A DNA stretch of 64,000 nucleotides from Actinomadura hallensis (lineage in GTDB: Bacteria > Actinomycetota > Actinomycetes > Streptosporangiales > Streptosporangiaceae): the NCBI RefSeq assembly GCF_006716765.1, contig NZ_VFPO01000001.1:4588001-4652000 (forward strand), read 5' to 3'. Made by a program: the position numbers and the translations under genes. This document shows positions 29,601 through 38,970 of this stretch, piece by piece (position 1 is the stretch's first letter; each line of letters starts with the position of its first letter). The notes beneath the pieces were generated by a model, which ran no database searches, had not been told where the DNA came from, and worked only from the letters and a program-made list of their open reading frames with translations.

Positions 29601-31229
29601 TCAGCGGGTGCCGGGGTGGCCGGCGAGGTGCCCGGCGTTCCGCCGCTCGCCCCGGGCCGGCTTCGCGGTCCCGGACGGCTCGGGCGGCGGCGGGGCCTCG
29701 CACCTCGCGTCGGGGCCCGGCCGGTTCTCGGGGATCTCGCCGCTGTCGAAGTAGGCGGCGACGGCCTCGTCCACGCAGCGGTCGCCCGACAGCGAGACAC
29801 CGTGGTTGCCGCCGCCGGCCTGCACGAGCAGCCGGGACGAGGGGAACCTGCGGTGCACCTCCAGCGCCCCCGCGTACGGCGTGGCGGCGTCCTCGGTGGC
29901 GTGGACGAGCAGGATCGGCGGGAGCGACGCGGAGCCTCCCACCTCGGGACGCGGCCCGCCCGGCACCGCCCAGAACGCGCACGGGGCGTTGTACCAGGTG
30001 TTGCTCCAGGTCTCGAAGCGGTACCCCTGCCGGTAGAGCCGCTCGGCGTCGGCGTGCCAGCGGCTCCAGTCGCGCGGCCACGCCGCGTCGCGGCACTCGA
30101 CGGCGGTGTACATCGTGTAGTTGTTCAGCCTCTTCGGCGTGGGCGGCGTCCACGCCTTGCGCAGCGGGCCGGGGTCCCGCCGGACGACGTAGGCGGCGAG
30201 GGCGCGGGCGTGCGCGTCCCAGTTGTGGTCGCCGTAGCCGTCGGCGAGGAAGAGGTCGTCCAGCTCGGCCGGGCCGATCCTCCCGTCGACGGGTTCGGCC
30301 TTCAGTGCGCTCCGTGCCTTGGCGTAGGCCGCCGCGACCGCCCGGCGCGTCTTCCCGAGCCCGTACGTCCGGTGGTGGCGGGCGATCCACTGGAAGTACA
30401 CGCCGATCCGCTTCTCGAACGCGATGTTCTGGTCGAGGTTGTTCTCGTACCAGACGCCGCTCGGGCGGGCGACGCTGTCGAGCACCATGCGCCGCACGCG
30501 GCCGGGGAACGCCGTCGCGTAGACCGCGCCGAGGTAGGTGCCGTAGGAGTAGCCGAAGTAGTTGAGCTTCTCCTCGCCGAGGGCCTTGCGGATCTCGTCG
30601 AGGTCGCGGGCCGAGTCGGCCGTCCCCATGTGCGGGAGGAGCCTCCGGTGCTTCCGGGCGCAGTCGTCGGCGAACGCCTTGGCCCTGGCCGTCCAGGCGA
30701 GCTCCTCCGCGGCGTCGGCGGGGACGGTGTCCGGTCGCGCGCGGCCGGGGTACAGGTAGCTCGGGTCGCAGGTCAGCGAGGGTTCGCTGGCGCCGACGCC
30801 GCGCGGGTCGAAGCCGATCCAGTCATAGGACGCGGCGGCCGTTCCCGGCAGCGACCTCTTGAACAGCGCCGGGAGGTCGCGTCCGTTCGCGCCCGGCCCG
30901 CCGCGGTTCAGCAGGACGACGCCCTGGGACCGGGACGCGGTGTGCCGGGCCCGGCTCAGCGCGAGCGTGATCTGCTCGCCGCGCGGGCGGTCATGGTCGA
31001 GCGGCACCCGGATGGAGGCGCACTCCAGGCCCTTGAGGCGCCCGCCGTGGTGAGGATCGTCGGACGGGCACGGCTTCCAGTCGAGGCGCGCGGGCCCCGG
31101 GGCGGAGCCGGTTCCGGGACGTCCCGCCGCGGCGGCGGGAGCGGGCACTGCGGCGGCCAGGGCGGCCCCCAGGGTGAGCGCGGCGGCGGCCGTGCCGGCG
31201 GCGGCCTTCTTTCCAGCGTCGGTCAGCAC
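29601..31229 (-). CDS. Secreted TAP-type alpha/beta-hydrolase peptidase
   Basis: A 542-residue exported peptidase of the tripeptidyl aminopeptidase (SlpD/SlpE, MEROPS S33-like) family. The signal peptide is residues 1-35 (GTAAAALTLGAALAAAVPAP, then APAAA). The oxyanion segment is NRGGPGANG, the nucleophile elbow GYSYGTYLG, the acid in VHATEDAATPY and the histidine in GGGNHGVSLSG. These enzymes release N-terminal peptides outside the cell and have a broad role in nutrient supply. A paralogue is encoded just upstream. The C-terminal tail is rich in Pro, Glu and Arg. Confidence 0.9.
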   Translation of the reverse strand: MLTDAGKKAAAGTAAAALTLGAALAAAVPAPAAAAGRPGTGSAPGPARLDWKPCPSDDPHHGGRLKGLECASIRVPLDHDRPRGEQITLALSRARHTASRSQGVVLLNRGGPGANGRDLPALFKRSLPGTAAASYDWIGFDPRGVGASEPSLTCDPSYLYPGRARPDTVPADAAEELAWTARAKAFADDCARKHRRLLPHMGTADSARDLDEIRKALGEEKLNYFGYSYGTYLGAVYATAFPGRVRRMVLDSVARPSGVWYENNLDQNIAFEKRIGVYFQWIARHHRTYGLGKTRRAVAAAYAKARSALKAEPVDGRIGPAELDDLFLADGYGDHNWDAHARALAAYVVRRDPGPLRKAWTPPTPKRLNNYTMYTAVECRDAAWPRDWSRWHADAERLYRQGYRFETWSNTWYNAPCAFWAVPGGPRPEVGGSASLPPILLVHATEDAATPYAGALEVHRRFPSSRLLVQAGGGNHGVSLSGDRCVDEAVAAYFDSGEIPENRPGPDARCEAPPPPEPSGTAKPARGERRNAGHLAGHPGTR

Positions 31230-31341
31230 CCCGGATTTCTACCGGAGGTCCGCCGCGGACCGCTCGGACCCCGGGTTCGCGCGATTCCTGCCCGAATCCG
31301 GACCGTCCCGTCGAACGCCGCGTCCCACGGGAATGGAACGC

Positions 31342-31389
31342 CCGCGGCGTGCCCGCCCGGCGAGGAGTCGCCCGGCGGGCACGCCGCGG
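31342..31389. terminator. Long GC-rich hairpin terminator
   Basis: A 16-bp perfect stem, CCGCGGCGTGCCCGCC (31342-31357) and GGCGGGCACGCCGCGG (31374-31389), 17 bp past the stop of the upstream peptidase gene. It separates the two tandem peptidase genes. Confidence 0.88.
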
Positions 31390-31405
31390 ATCAGGGGTCA
31401 GAGGG

Positions 31406-33022
31406 TCAGGGGGTCACCGGCGTCCCGACCGGGAGGTCCTTGCCCGGGGCCGCCCCCGCGGCCTTCAGCTGCACGGCCGTGGGGTCGGGGTCGTTCAGCT
31501 CCGGAACGGCCTCGCAGTAGGCGTCGGGACCGCGGCGGTCGGCCGGCAGCGCACCGGTGTCCAGGTACGCCGCGACCTTGTCGTCCAGGCACGCGTTGCC
31601 GTTGAGCGTGTTGGAGTGGGTCTTGCCGCCGACCTCGAACACCAGGCGCGAGGACGGGAAGACCTTGTGCATCTCCAGGCCGCCCTCGACCGGCGTGGCC
31701 GCGTCCTCCGTGGACTGGACCAGCAGCATGCCCGGCAGGTGCCTGCTGCCCTTGAGCTTGAGCGCCGGGCCGCCGTTGAACGGCCAGAAGGCGATCGGGG
31801 CGTTGAACCAGACGTTGCCCCACGTCTCGAACTGGTAGCCCTGCCGGTGCAGCCTCACGGCGTCGTTGTGCCACTTGGCCCAGTTCCGGGGCCACCGGGC
31901 GTCCGCCGCCTGGACCGCGAGGTAGACCGCGAAGTCGTTGTCCTCGCCTCCGGGGTTGAGGAACTGGAGCAGGATCGACGGGTCCCTGTCGTTGATCCAG
32001 GACGACAGGCCCTGCGCCAGCGGGATGTAGTAGCCGGTGTTGTAGCCGGCCGCGAGGATGGTGTCGGTCAGCTCGGCCGGGCCGATCCTGCCGCCGATCG
32101 GCGACTCCTCCGCCGCCTCGAGCACGTCGTAGTACTTGGCGCGGACGGCCTTCTCCGACGTGCCGAGCCCGTAGACGGAGTCGTGCTCGGCGATCCAGGC
32201 GAACCAGGCCCGGATGTTGCGCTCGAACGCCTTGTTCTGTTCGAGCTGGCCCTTGTACCAGACGTTCTTCGGGTTGACGTTGCCGTCCATCACCATCCGC
32301 TTCACGCGCTTGGGGAAGAGCGTCGCGTAGGTGGCGCCGAAGTAGGTGCCGTAGGAGAAGCCGTACCAGCTGATCTTCTCCTGGCCGAGGGCGGCGCGGA
32401 TCGCGTCGACGTCGCGCGCCGCGTCGGTGGTGCGCATGTGCGGCAGCATCCAGCCGAACTTCTCCGCGCAGTCCTGCGCGTACTTCCTGGACCTGGCGAT
32501 CCAGGCCAGTTCGTCCTGCCGGGACTCGGGGACGTAGGCGGGCCGGACCGGGTCGTTGTAGTTCGGGTCGCAGGTGATCGCGGGCTTGCTGGAGCCGACT
32601 CCGCGGGGGTCGAAGCCGATGATGTCGTACTTGGCCGCGACGTCGGCGTGGCCGACGGCGCCGAGCCAGCGGGCGAGGGCGGGGCCGTAGGCGAGGCCGG
32701 AGCCGCCGGGCCCGCCCGGGTTCACGAACAGGACGCCCTGGTAGTTCTCCTCGTCGGTGTGGCGGAAGCGCGACACCGCGATGGAGATCTTGCGGCCGTT
32801 CGGCCTGCTGTAGTCGAGGGGCACCTCCACCTGGGCGCACTGGGCGTTGTTCATCGGGTCATCGGGGCCGCTGACCTCGCATGCGCCCCAGTCGACGTCC
32901 TGGCCCGCGACGGCGGGGGAACCGGCCCCGGACGGACCCGGGGCGGCGCTCGCGGGGACGGCGGCGCCGACGCCGCCGGCCGTCACGACCGCTGCGGCCG
33001 CGACGAGAACGATCCTTTTCAT
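31406..33022 (-). CDS. Secreted TAP-type alpha/beta-hydrolase peptidase, paralogue
   Basis: A 538-residue paralogue of the gene at 29601. The signal peptide is KRIVLVAAAAVVTAGGVGAA with cleavage after VPASA. It contains NPGGPGGSG, the elbow GFSYGTYFGATYA, the acid in QSTEDAATPVEGG and the histidine in GGKTHSNTLNG. The two copies are similar along their whole length, including QGYQFETWGNVWFNAP, so they arose by tandem duplication. ATG 33022 has GGAGAGG upstream and gives the expected signal peptide. The two enzymes have separate terminators and can be expressed independently. Confidence 0.9.
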   Translation of the reverse strand: MKRIVLVAAAAVVTAGGVGAAVPASAAPGPSGAGSPAVAGQDVDWGACEVSGPDDPMNNAQCAQVEVPLDYSRPNGRKISIAVSRFRHTDEENYQGVLFVNPGGPGGSGLAYGPALARWLGAVGHADVAAKYDIIGFDPRGVGSSKPAITCDPNYNDPVRPAYVPESRQDELAWIARSRKYAQDCAEKFGWMLPHMRTTDAARDVDAIRAALGQEKISWYGFSYGTYFGATYATLFPKRVKRMVMDGNVNPKNVWYKGQLEQNKAFERNIRAWFAWIAEHDSVYGLGTSEKAVRAKYYDVLEAAEESPIGGRIGPAELTDTILAAGYNTGYYIPLAQGLSSWINDRDPSILLQFLNPGGEDNDFAVYLAVQAADARWPRNWAKWHNDAVRLHRQGYQFETWGNVWFNAPIAFWPFNGGPALKLKGSRHLPGMLLVQSTEDAATPVEGGLEMHKVFPSSRLVFEVGGKTHSNTLNGNACLDDKVAAYLDTGALPADRRGPDAYCEAVPELNDPDPTAVQLKAAGAAPGKDLPVGTPVTP

Positions 33023-33275
33023 GTGACCCTCTCCGATCGGCGGCTCCGGTCGACCCGGCGTCGGAAGGACATCGGGACCGGAGGGGGAGCCGCGCCGATG
33101 CATAGCGGATGCGGATTGCGTGGAGATTGTTGGCATTTCGTCCGTTATGACGGCAAGGGCCGGTGTGACTGGATACGCAATCGTGACAAGATCATCGGAA
33201 CTTCGTGATCCCCCCGGACGTTTCCGCGCCCGCGGCACGCGCGCCCGCACGCCTCTCCACGGCCTCCGGGCATGC

Positions 33276-33306
33276 GAAGGCCCCGGGCGGAACGCCCGGG
33301 GCCTTC
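33276..33306. terminator. Terminator of the ispG transcript
   Basis: A 13-bp perfect stem, GAAGGCCCCGGGC and GCCCGGGGCCTTC, with a 5-base loop, 16 bp beyond the ispG stop. Confidence 0.92.
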
Positions 33307-33321
33307 GTCCTCGCTACCGCG

Positions 33322-34515
33322 TCAGCCGACCACGACGTCGGCTCCGGGGCCGGAGACGGAGCCGTCCTCGCCGACCTCGATGCCCATCTCCTCGGCGATG
33401 CGCATGGCCTCCTCGATCAGGGTCTCCACGATCTGGGACTCGGGCACGGTCTTGATGACCTCGCCCTTGACGAAGATCTGCCCCTTGCCGTTGCCGGACG
33501 CGACCCCCAGGTCGGCCTCGCGCGCCTCGCCGGGCCCGTTCACCACACAGCCCATCACCGCGACCCGCAGCGGGACGGGGAAGTCCTTCAGCCCGGCCGT
33601 CACCTGCTCGGCCAGCGTGTACACGTCCACCTGCGCCCGCCCGCACGACGGGCACGACACGATCTCCAGGCCCCGCCGCCGCAGCCCCAGCGACTCCAGG
33701 ATCGCCGCGCCGACCTTGACCTCCTCCACCGGCGGCGCCGACAGCGACACCCGGATCGTGTCGCCGATCCCGTCGGCCAGCAGCGACCCGAACGCCACCG
33801 CCGACTTGATCGTCCCCTGGAACGCCGGACCGGCCTCGGTCACCCCCAGGTGCAGCGGGTAGTCGCACGCCGCGGCCAGCTGCCGGTACGCCGCGATCAT
33901 CACCACCGGGTCGTTGTGCTTCACCGAGATCTTGATGTCGCGGAACCCGTGCTCCTCGAACAGCGAGCACTCCCACAGCGCCGACTCCACCAGCGCCTCG
34001 GGCGTGGCCTTGCCGTACTTCTCCAGCAGCCGCTTGTCCAGCGACCCGGCGTTCACCCCGATCCGGATCGGCACGCCCGCCTCGCTCGCGGCCTTGGCGA
34101 TCTCCCCCACCCGGTCGTCGAACTTCTTGATGTTGCCCGGGTTCACCCGCACCGCCGCGCAGCCCGCGTCGATCGCGGCGAACACGTACTTCGGCTGGAA
34201 GTGGATGTCGGCGATCACCGGGATCGGCGACTTGCGCGCGATGGCCGGCAGCGCCTCGGCGTCGTCCGCCGACGGCACCGCCACCCGCACGATCTGGCAG
34301 CCCGACGCGGTCAGCTCCGCGATCTGCTGCAGCGTCGCGTTCACGTCCGCGGTCAGCGTCGTCGTCATCGACTGCACCGACACCGGCGCGTCCCCGCCCA
34401 CCGGCACGTTCCCGACCATGATCTGCCGGGACTTCCGGCGGGGCGTCAGCGGACCCCGCGCCCCCTGACCGTCGTCCTCGCCGCGGACGCCCGGCATACC
34501 CAGTGAAACGCTCAT
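33322..34515 (-). CDS. ispG: 4-hydroxy-3-methylbut-2-enyl-diphosphate synthase
   Basis: A 397-residue IspG (GcpE), the penultimate step of the MEP isoprenoid pathway, converting MEcPP to HMBPP with a [4Fe-4S] cluster. The TIM-barrel start VPVGGDAPVSVQSMTTTLT, the strands VIADIHFQPKYV and VRVNPGNI, and the cluster cysteines in SCPSCGRAQ and VMGCVVNGPGEA are all present. Length is normal for the two-domain bacterial form. ATG 34515 has GGAGAGGG directly upstream. It lies downstream of an M50 protease and dxr in the same direction, the classical actinobacterial order dxr-rip-ispG. Confidence 0.97.
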   Translation of the reverse strand: MSVSLGMPGVRGEDDGQGARGPLTPRRKSRQIMVGNVPVGGDAPVSVQSMTTTLTADVNATLQQIAELTASGCQIVRVAVPSADDAEALPAIARKSPIPVIADIHFQPKYVFAAIDAGCAAVRVNPGNIKKFDDRVGEIAKAASEAGVPIRIGVNAGSLDKRLLEKYGKATPEALVESALWECSLFEEHGFRDIKISVKHNDPVVMIAAYRQLAAACDYPLHLGVTEAGPAFQGTIKSAVAFGSLLADGIGDTIRVSLSAPPVEEVKVGAAILESLGLRRRGLEIVSCPSCGRAQVDVYTLAEQVTAGLKDFPVPLRVAVMGCVVNGPGEAREADLGVASGNGKGQIFVKGEVIKTVPESQIVETLIEEAMRIAEEMGIEVGEDGSVSGPGADVVVG

Positions 34516-34632
34516 CCCTCTCCTCATGCTCGCCGGCCCCGGTACAAAGCCTAAGCGTCCCGCGCGGCGGAGATGACGCCGCCCGGCATAAAGGACGGTG
34601 ACGCTCCGGCTACGTTACGTGAACGATTTGTG

Positions 34633-35835
34633 TCATTCCGGTAGCCGCAGTGGATTGAACAGGTCGGCGAGGATCAGCAGCACGCCGAAGCCCACCAGCA
34701 GCAGCACCACGAGGTACGTGATGGGCAGCAGCTTGGTCATGTCGACGGTGCCCGGGTCCGGGCGGCCGCGGACGCGGTTGATCCCGGCGCGCGCCCGCTC
34801 GTAGGCGACCACCGCGAGGTGGCCTCCGTCCAGCGGAAGCAGCGGCAGGAGGTTCAGCGCCCCGAGGAAGATGTTCAGCGACACGACGAGCGACAGGAAC
34901 AGTGCGATCTTGTCGCGGGTGCCGGCGGCCTCGGAGGCGAAGATCTGGCCGGACACGTCGGTCGCGCCGACCACGCTGCCGACCTGGCCGCCGGGGGTGC
35001 TCTCCCGCTCGGGCGAGAACAGCTTGGGCAGGGCGGACGGGAGGTCCACCAAGACGTCCCCGATGCCGGACAGGACCCGGCCCACGCCCTCGGCGGCGAA
35101 CACCGCCGCGTTCAGCGGCCCGGTCCGCCGGTACCCGCCGCCGACCACCCGCGCGGACATGCCGACGAACGGCTCCCCGTCCACCTCGGCGAGCGTCACG
35201 TCCAGGGGCACCGGCCGCGGCGCCCCCTCCCGCCGCACCGTCAGCCGGACGGTCTGGCCGGGCTCGGCGCGCCCGATCGCCGCGGTGAGGTCGTTCCAGT
35301 CGGCGACCGGCGTGCCGCCGAACGCGACGACGCGGTCCCCCGGGCGCAGCCCCGCCCGCGCGGCGGGCGAGGGCGGGCGGCCCTCGCCGCAGGCGGCGCG
35401 GGCCGAGGCGGGCACGCAGGGGCTGACCTCCTCCACGGTGCTGGTCACCACGCCGGCCTCGCGCACGCCGATCGTCATGGCCATCGCCATGAGCAGCAGG
35501 AACGCGAACGCGAAGTTGGCCGCGACGCCCGCCCCGATGACGACCGCGCGGCGCGGGGCGGGCTGCCGGTAGAACGCGCGGGGCCGGTCCGCCTCGTCGA
35601 TCTCCTCCAGCGGCGTGTAGCCGACGATCTTGACGAAGCCGCCGAGGGGGATCGCCTTGACGCCGTACTCGGTCTCGCCCCTGCGGGTGGACCAGAGGGT
35701 CGGACCGAAACCCACGAAGTACTGGGTCGCCTTCATCCCGAAGCGCTTGGCGGTGAGCAGGTGCCCGCCCTCGTGCAGCATCACCGACGCCAGCAGCGCG
35801 ACGACGAAGGCCAGCGCGCCGAGGAAGAAGGCCAT
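34633..35835 (-). CDS. M50 site-2 protease (RseP/Rip1-like)
   Basis: A 400-residue intramembrane zinc metalloprotease. The active-site helix has HEGGH in ASVMLHEGGHLLTAKRFGM (about residues 15-35), and the third ligand lies in LNLLPLLPLDGGHLAVVAYE near residue 345. One PDZ domain (AGLRPGDRVVAFGGTPVADW) sits between. Four membrane segments are predicted. Such proteases cut anti-sigma factors within the membrane to release extracytoplasmic sigma factors (Rip1 in mycobacteria, RseP in E. coli). It lies in the conserved cluster with dxr upstream and ispG downstream. Its own target is not evident. Confidence 0.95.
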   Translation of the reverse strand: MAFFLGALAFVVALLASVMLHEGGHLLTAKRFGMKATQYFVGFGPTLWSTRRGETEYGVKAIPLGGFVKIVGYTPLEEIDEADRPRAFYRQPAPRRAVVIGAGVAANFAFAFLLLMAMAMTIGVREAGVVTSTVEEVSPCVPASARAACGEGRPPSPAARAGLRPGDRVVAFGGTPVADWNDLTAAIGRAEPGQTVRLTVRREGAPRPVPLDVTLAEVDGEPFVGMSARVVGGGYRRTGPLNAAVFAAEGVGRVLSGIGDVLVDLPSALPKLFSPERESTPGGQVGSVVGATDVSGQIFASEAAGTRDKIALFLSLVVSLNIFLGALNLLPLLPLDGGHLAVVAYERARAGINRVRGRPDPGTVDMTKLLPITYLVVLLLVGFGVLLILADLFNPLRLPE

Positions 35836-35877
35836 GCGCGTCCCCTTGGGGCTCGTCCCGAGGCGGACCCCCGGGGG

Positions 35878-37116
35878 TCAGGCGGTCGCGGTCAGTTCCC
35901 TCGCCCTCGCCCGCGCCCAGCCGTCCGCCGCGAGGACGTCGTCCAGCGTCGGCCGCCCGGACGGGTGCGGGCCGTGCTCGTCGTGCTCGTCCAGTACCCG
36001 CGCGACCGTGTCGACTATCCCGAGGAAGGGAAGGCGTCCCGCGCGGAACGCGTCCACACATTCCTCGTTCGCGGCGTTGTAAACGGCCGGGAAGGTCACA
36101 CCCCGCTCACCTGCGCGGCGGGCCAGCGCGACCGCGGGGAACGCCTCGTCGTCGAGCGGGAACAGCTCCCAGGTGTGCGCCTTGGTCCAGTCGATGCCGG
36201 GCGCCGCGTCGGGGACCCGGTCGGGCCAGTCGATGCCGAGCGCGATCGGCAGCCGCATGTCGGGCGGGCTGGCCTGCGCGAGCGTGGAGCCGTCGGTGAA
36301 CTCGACCATCGAGTGGATCACCGACTGCGGGTGGACCATGACCTCGATCCGGTCCATGGGGATGTCGAACAGCAGGTGCGCCTCGATGACCTCCAGCCCC
36401 TTGTTCACGAGGGTCGCCGAGTTGATCGTGACGACGGGCCCCATGTCCCAGGTGGGGTGGTTCAGCGCCTGCTCGGGCGTGACGGCGGTCAGCTCCTCGC
36501 GGGCGCGGCCGCGGAACGGGCCGCCGCTCGCGGTCAGCACGAGCCGCCGCACCTCCTCGGCGCGCCCGCCGCGCAGGCACTGGGCGAGCGCGGAGTGCTC
36601 GGAGTCGACGGGGACGATCTGCCCGGGCCGCGCCCGCTCCTTGACCAGGGGGCCGCCGACGATGAGCGACTCCTTGTTGGCGAGGGCGAGCGTCCGGCCG
36701 GCGTCCAGGGCCGCGAGCGTGGAGGCGAGGCCGAGCGCGCCGGTCACCCCGTTCAGGACCACGTCGCACTGCCAGGCGGCGACCTCGGCGACCGCGTCGG
36801 GCCCCGCCACGATCTTCGGGATGGGGTAGTCGCCGGAGGCGTAGCCGCGCCGCTTCGCCTCGGCGTAGAAGGCGAGCTGGAGGTCCTGCGCGGCGGACGC
36901 GCGGGCGACGGCGACGACGTCGGGCCGGAACTCCAGCGCCTGCGCGGCCAGCAGGTCGACCCGCCCGCCGCCGGCCGCCAGCCCGGCGATCCGGAACCTG
37001 TCCGGGTTGCGGCGGACGACGTCCAGCGCCTGCGTGCCGATGGAACCGGTGGAACCGAGCACGACCAGCTCGCGGGCGGCCGTGCCGGGGCTTGAGGGAG
37101 ACATCACGGGGTCCAT
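35878..37116 (-). CDS. dxr: 1-deoxy-D-xylulose-5-phosphate reductoisomerase
   Basis: A 412-residue DXR (IspC), the first committed enzyme of the MEP pathway, reducing and rearranging DXP to MEP with NADPH. Landmarks are the nucleotide motif VVLGSTGSIGTQALDVV, LANKESLIVGG, the metal and substrate site PVDSEHSALAQCL, the loop LTASGGPFRG, NHPTWDMG, and the histidine in VHPQSVIHSMVEF. ATG 37116 is the longest plausible start; ATG 37104 is equally possible. With the protease and ispG it forms the conserved isoprenoid cluster. Confidence 0.96.
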   Translation of the reverse strand: MDPVMSPSSPGTAARELVVLGSTGSIGTQALDVVRRNPDRFRIAGLAAGGGRVDLLAAQALEFRPDVVAVARASAAQDLQLAFYAEAKRRGYASGDYPIPKIVAGPDAVAEVAAWQCDVVLNGVTGALGLASTLAALDAGRTLALANKESLIVGGPLVKERARPGQIVPVDSEHSALAQCLRGGRAEEVRRLVLTASGGPFRGRAREELTAVTPEQALNHPTWDMGPVVTINSATLVNKGLEVIEAHLLFDIPMDRIEVMVHPQSVIHSMVEFTDGSTLAQASPPDMRLPIALGIDWPDRVPDAAPGIDWTKAHTWELFPLDDEAFPAVALARRAGERGVTFPAVYNAANEECVDAFRAGRLPFLGIVDTVARVLDEHDEHGPHPSGRPTLDDVLAADGWARARARELTATA

Positions 37117-37196
37117 TGTCGGCCATCGCGGCGCCGCGGTCCCGCCCCGCCGCCCGGGGACGGCGGGACGGCGGCCGGCCGGTCCTTCACGGGGGC

Positions 37197-38249
37197 TCAG
37201 CGGTCCTTCGCGAGGGGCAGGCGCAGCACGAACCTGGCGCCGTGCGGGTGGTCGGCGACGTACAGGCGGCCGTCGTGGGCGATCGCGATCCTCCGGGCCA
37301 CCGGCAGCCCGAGGCCGCTGCCGCCGTCGGCGCGGCTGCGGGCGGAGTCGAGCCGGGCGAAGAGCTCGAAGATCCGTTCGCGCTCGGCGGGCGGGACGCC
37401 GGGGCCGTCGTCGCGCACCTCGACGACGGCCTCGTCCCCGTCGGCGCTCACCTCGACCTCGACCCGAGTCCTGGCGTGCCGTTCCGCGTTGGCGAGCAGG
37501 TTGAGCAGCACGCGGCACAGCCCCTGCGGGTTCACCTCGACCCTCAGGCCCCGTTCCACCTTCACCGCGGTCCGGACGGCCGCGTCGCGGCGGCCGAGCT
37601 CGGTCTCGATCAGCGCGCCGAGGTCGAGCGCCTCGCGGCCGAACGCGTCCCCGTTGTCCAGGCGGGCGAGGACGAACAGGTCGTCGATGACCTGGTGGAG
37701 GCGGTCGATGTCGTGCAGCGAGCGCCGCAGCGTCTCGCCCGGCTCCCCCTCGTCCGGGGCGGCGAGGGCGAGCTCGATGCGGGCCCGCAGCCCCGCGACC
37801 GGCGTGCGCAGTTCGTGGGAGGCGTCGGAGATGAACCTGCGGCGCCGCGTGGCCGCGTCCTCCAGCCGGGCGAGGAGCCCGTTGACGCGGCCGGCGAGCC
37901 GCTCGACGTCGTCGCCCGTCGGCGGGACCGCGACGCGGGCGCCCGCCTCGGCGTCCTCGGCCCGGGCGAGCTCCGAATCGAGCCGCTCCACCGGGCGCAG
38001 CGCCCCGCGCACGGCGCGTCGGACGCCCCAGCCGAGCAGCCCCGCGGCGGCGAGGAAGAGCAGGGCCATGACGGTCGCGAGGACGGCGGTGCCGGAGCCG
38101 TCGGCCAGCAACGCCAGCGCGACCGCCGCCATGGCCACCGACGCCGCCAGGAGGGAGCCGGCCGCGCCGATCGCCGAGAGCGTCCCGCGCGCCCGGGCGG
38201 AGCCGGGCCTGTGCGGCCGGACGCGCGCCACGGCGTTCCGGACCGACAT
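37197..38249 (-). CDS. Orphan sensor histidine kinase
   Basis: A 350-residue kinase. It has two close membrane segments at about 25-75 (LLAASVAMAAVALALLADG and MALLFLAAAGLLGWGVRRAV) with almost no extracytoplasmic loop, then HAMP (LARLEDAATRRRRF). The H box is SDASHELRTPVAGLRARIEL, the N box LLANAERHARTRV, G1 DDGPGVPP and G2 GSGLGLPVARRIAIAHDG. No response regulator gene is adjacent. ATG 38249 follows AAAGGAGG. A membrane-buried or cytoplasmic signal is suggested by the missing loop; the partner is unknown. Confidence 0.88.
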   Translation of the reverse strand: MSVRNAVARVRPHRPGSARARGTLSAIGAAGSLLAASVAMAAVALALLADGSGTAVLATVMALLFLAAAGLLGWGVRRAVRGALRPVERLDSELARAEDAEAGARVAVPPTGDDVERLAGRVNGLLARLEDAATRRRRFISDASHELRTPVAGLRARIELALAAPDEGEPGETLRRSLHDIDRLHQVIDDLFVLARLDNGDAFGREALDLGALIETELGRRDAAVRTAVKVERGLRVEVNPQGLCRVLLNLLANAERHARTRVEVEVSADGDEAVVEVRDDGPGVPPAERERIFELFARLDSARSRADGGSGLGLPVARRIAIAHDGRLYVADHPHGARFVLRLPLAKDR

Positions 38250-38483
38250 GCCTCCTTTGTACGCAATACCTACCAAAGCAGGAGCAAAGCCCCCGGTGGG
38301 TGACCGTATGGTCATGGTCTGCGATCCCCCTTGCTCGGCGGCGGTTTCCCGGCGAGCCCGGCGGGACGGACGGCCCCCCGTAACCCGCCCCGGACCGGAC
38401 GAGGGCGCGACACCCAAGGCTTTGCCGCCCTTTTCGCCTCGGCTAGCTGGGACAACACACTCCCCCGCCTATAAAGGAGGCAC

Positions 38484-38816
38484 GTGACGCCGACTCCCGT
38501 CAGGGGGAGGGACATGGGCCAGGCAGGCGAGCCGACCGTCGACCCGGGCGGGCTGACCACGGCCCAGCTCCTGGGCGACGCCTGCGTCGTCTGCCGCAAG
38601 AAGTGGCCCCGGCCGCGCGTCCGCGTCGGCCGCCTGCCGGATTCGACCGGGGTGTTCGCGTGCGACGAATGCGCACCCGCCCCGCCGGCACCCCGCACGA
38701 GGCGGGGCACCCGGGAGCCGGCCACGGACGCCGGGAGGCCGGCCGGGGAACGGCCGCCGGCGAGGACGACGGCGCTGGACGCCGTCGTCGTGGAGGTCTC
38801 TCCAGGAGAAGGGTGA
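38484..38816 (+). CDS. Small zinc-ribbon-like protein, 110 aa
   Basis: GTG 38484 is preceded by AAAGGAGG; ATG 38514 with GGGGGAGGG is the alternative. The core has two cysteine pairs, CVVC and CDEC (in VFACDECAP), 26 residues apart, forming a probable zinc ribbon. The C-terminal half is disordered and rich in Pro, Arg, Thr and Ala. It is divergent from the orphan kinase gene. No family is named; similar small zinc proteins are common in Streptosporangiales. Confidence 0.65.
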   Translation: MTPTPVRGRDMGQAGEPTVDPGGLTTAQLLGDACVVCRKKWPRPRVRVGRLPDSTGVFACDECAPAPPAPRTRRGTREPATDAGRPAGERPPARTTALDAVVVEVSPGEG

Positions 38817-38970
38817 CCCGGGCGTTCGGGGGGAAGCCCGGGGCCACCCGACAGGCGCGCCCGGCTGGGGGCGGCCGGGCGCGCCGGAGAGACCCTTCCT
38901 GACCGCGTTCCCGCGGACCGCGTCCCTTGAGAGCGCCTCTTGAGAGCATTGAGCGCGGACGCGCCGCGGG

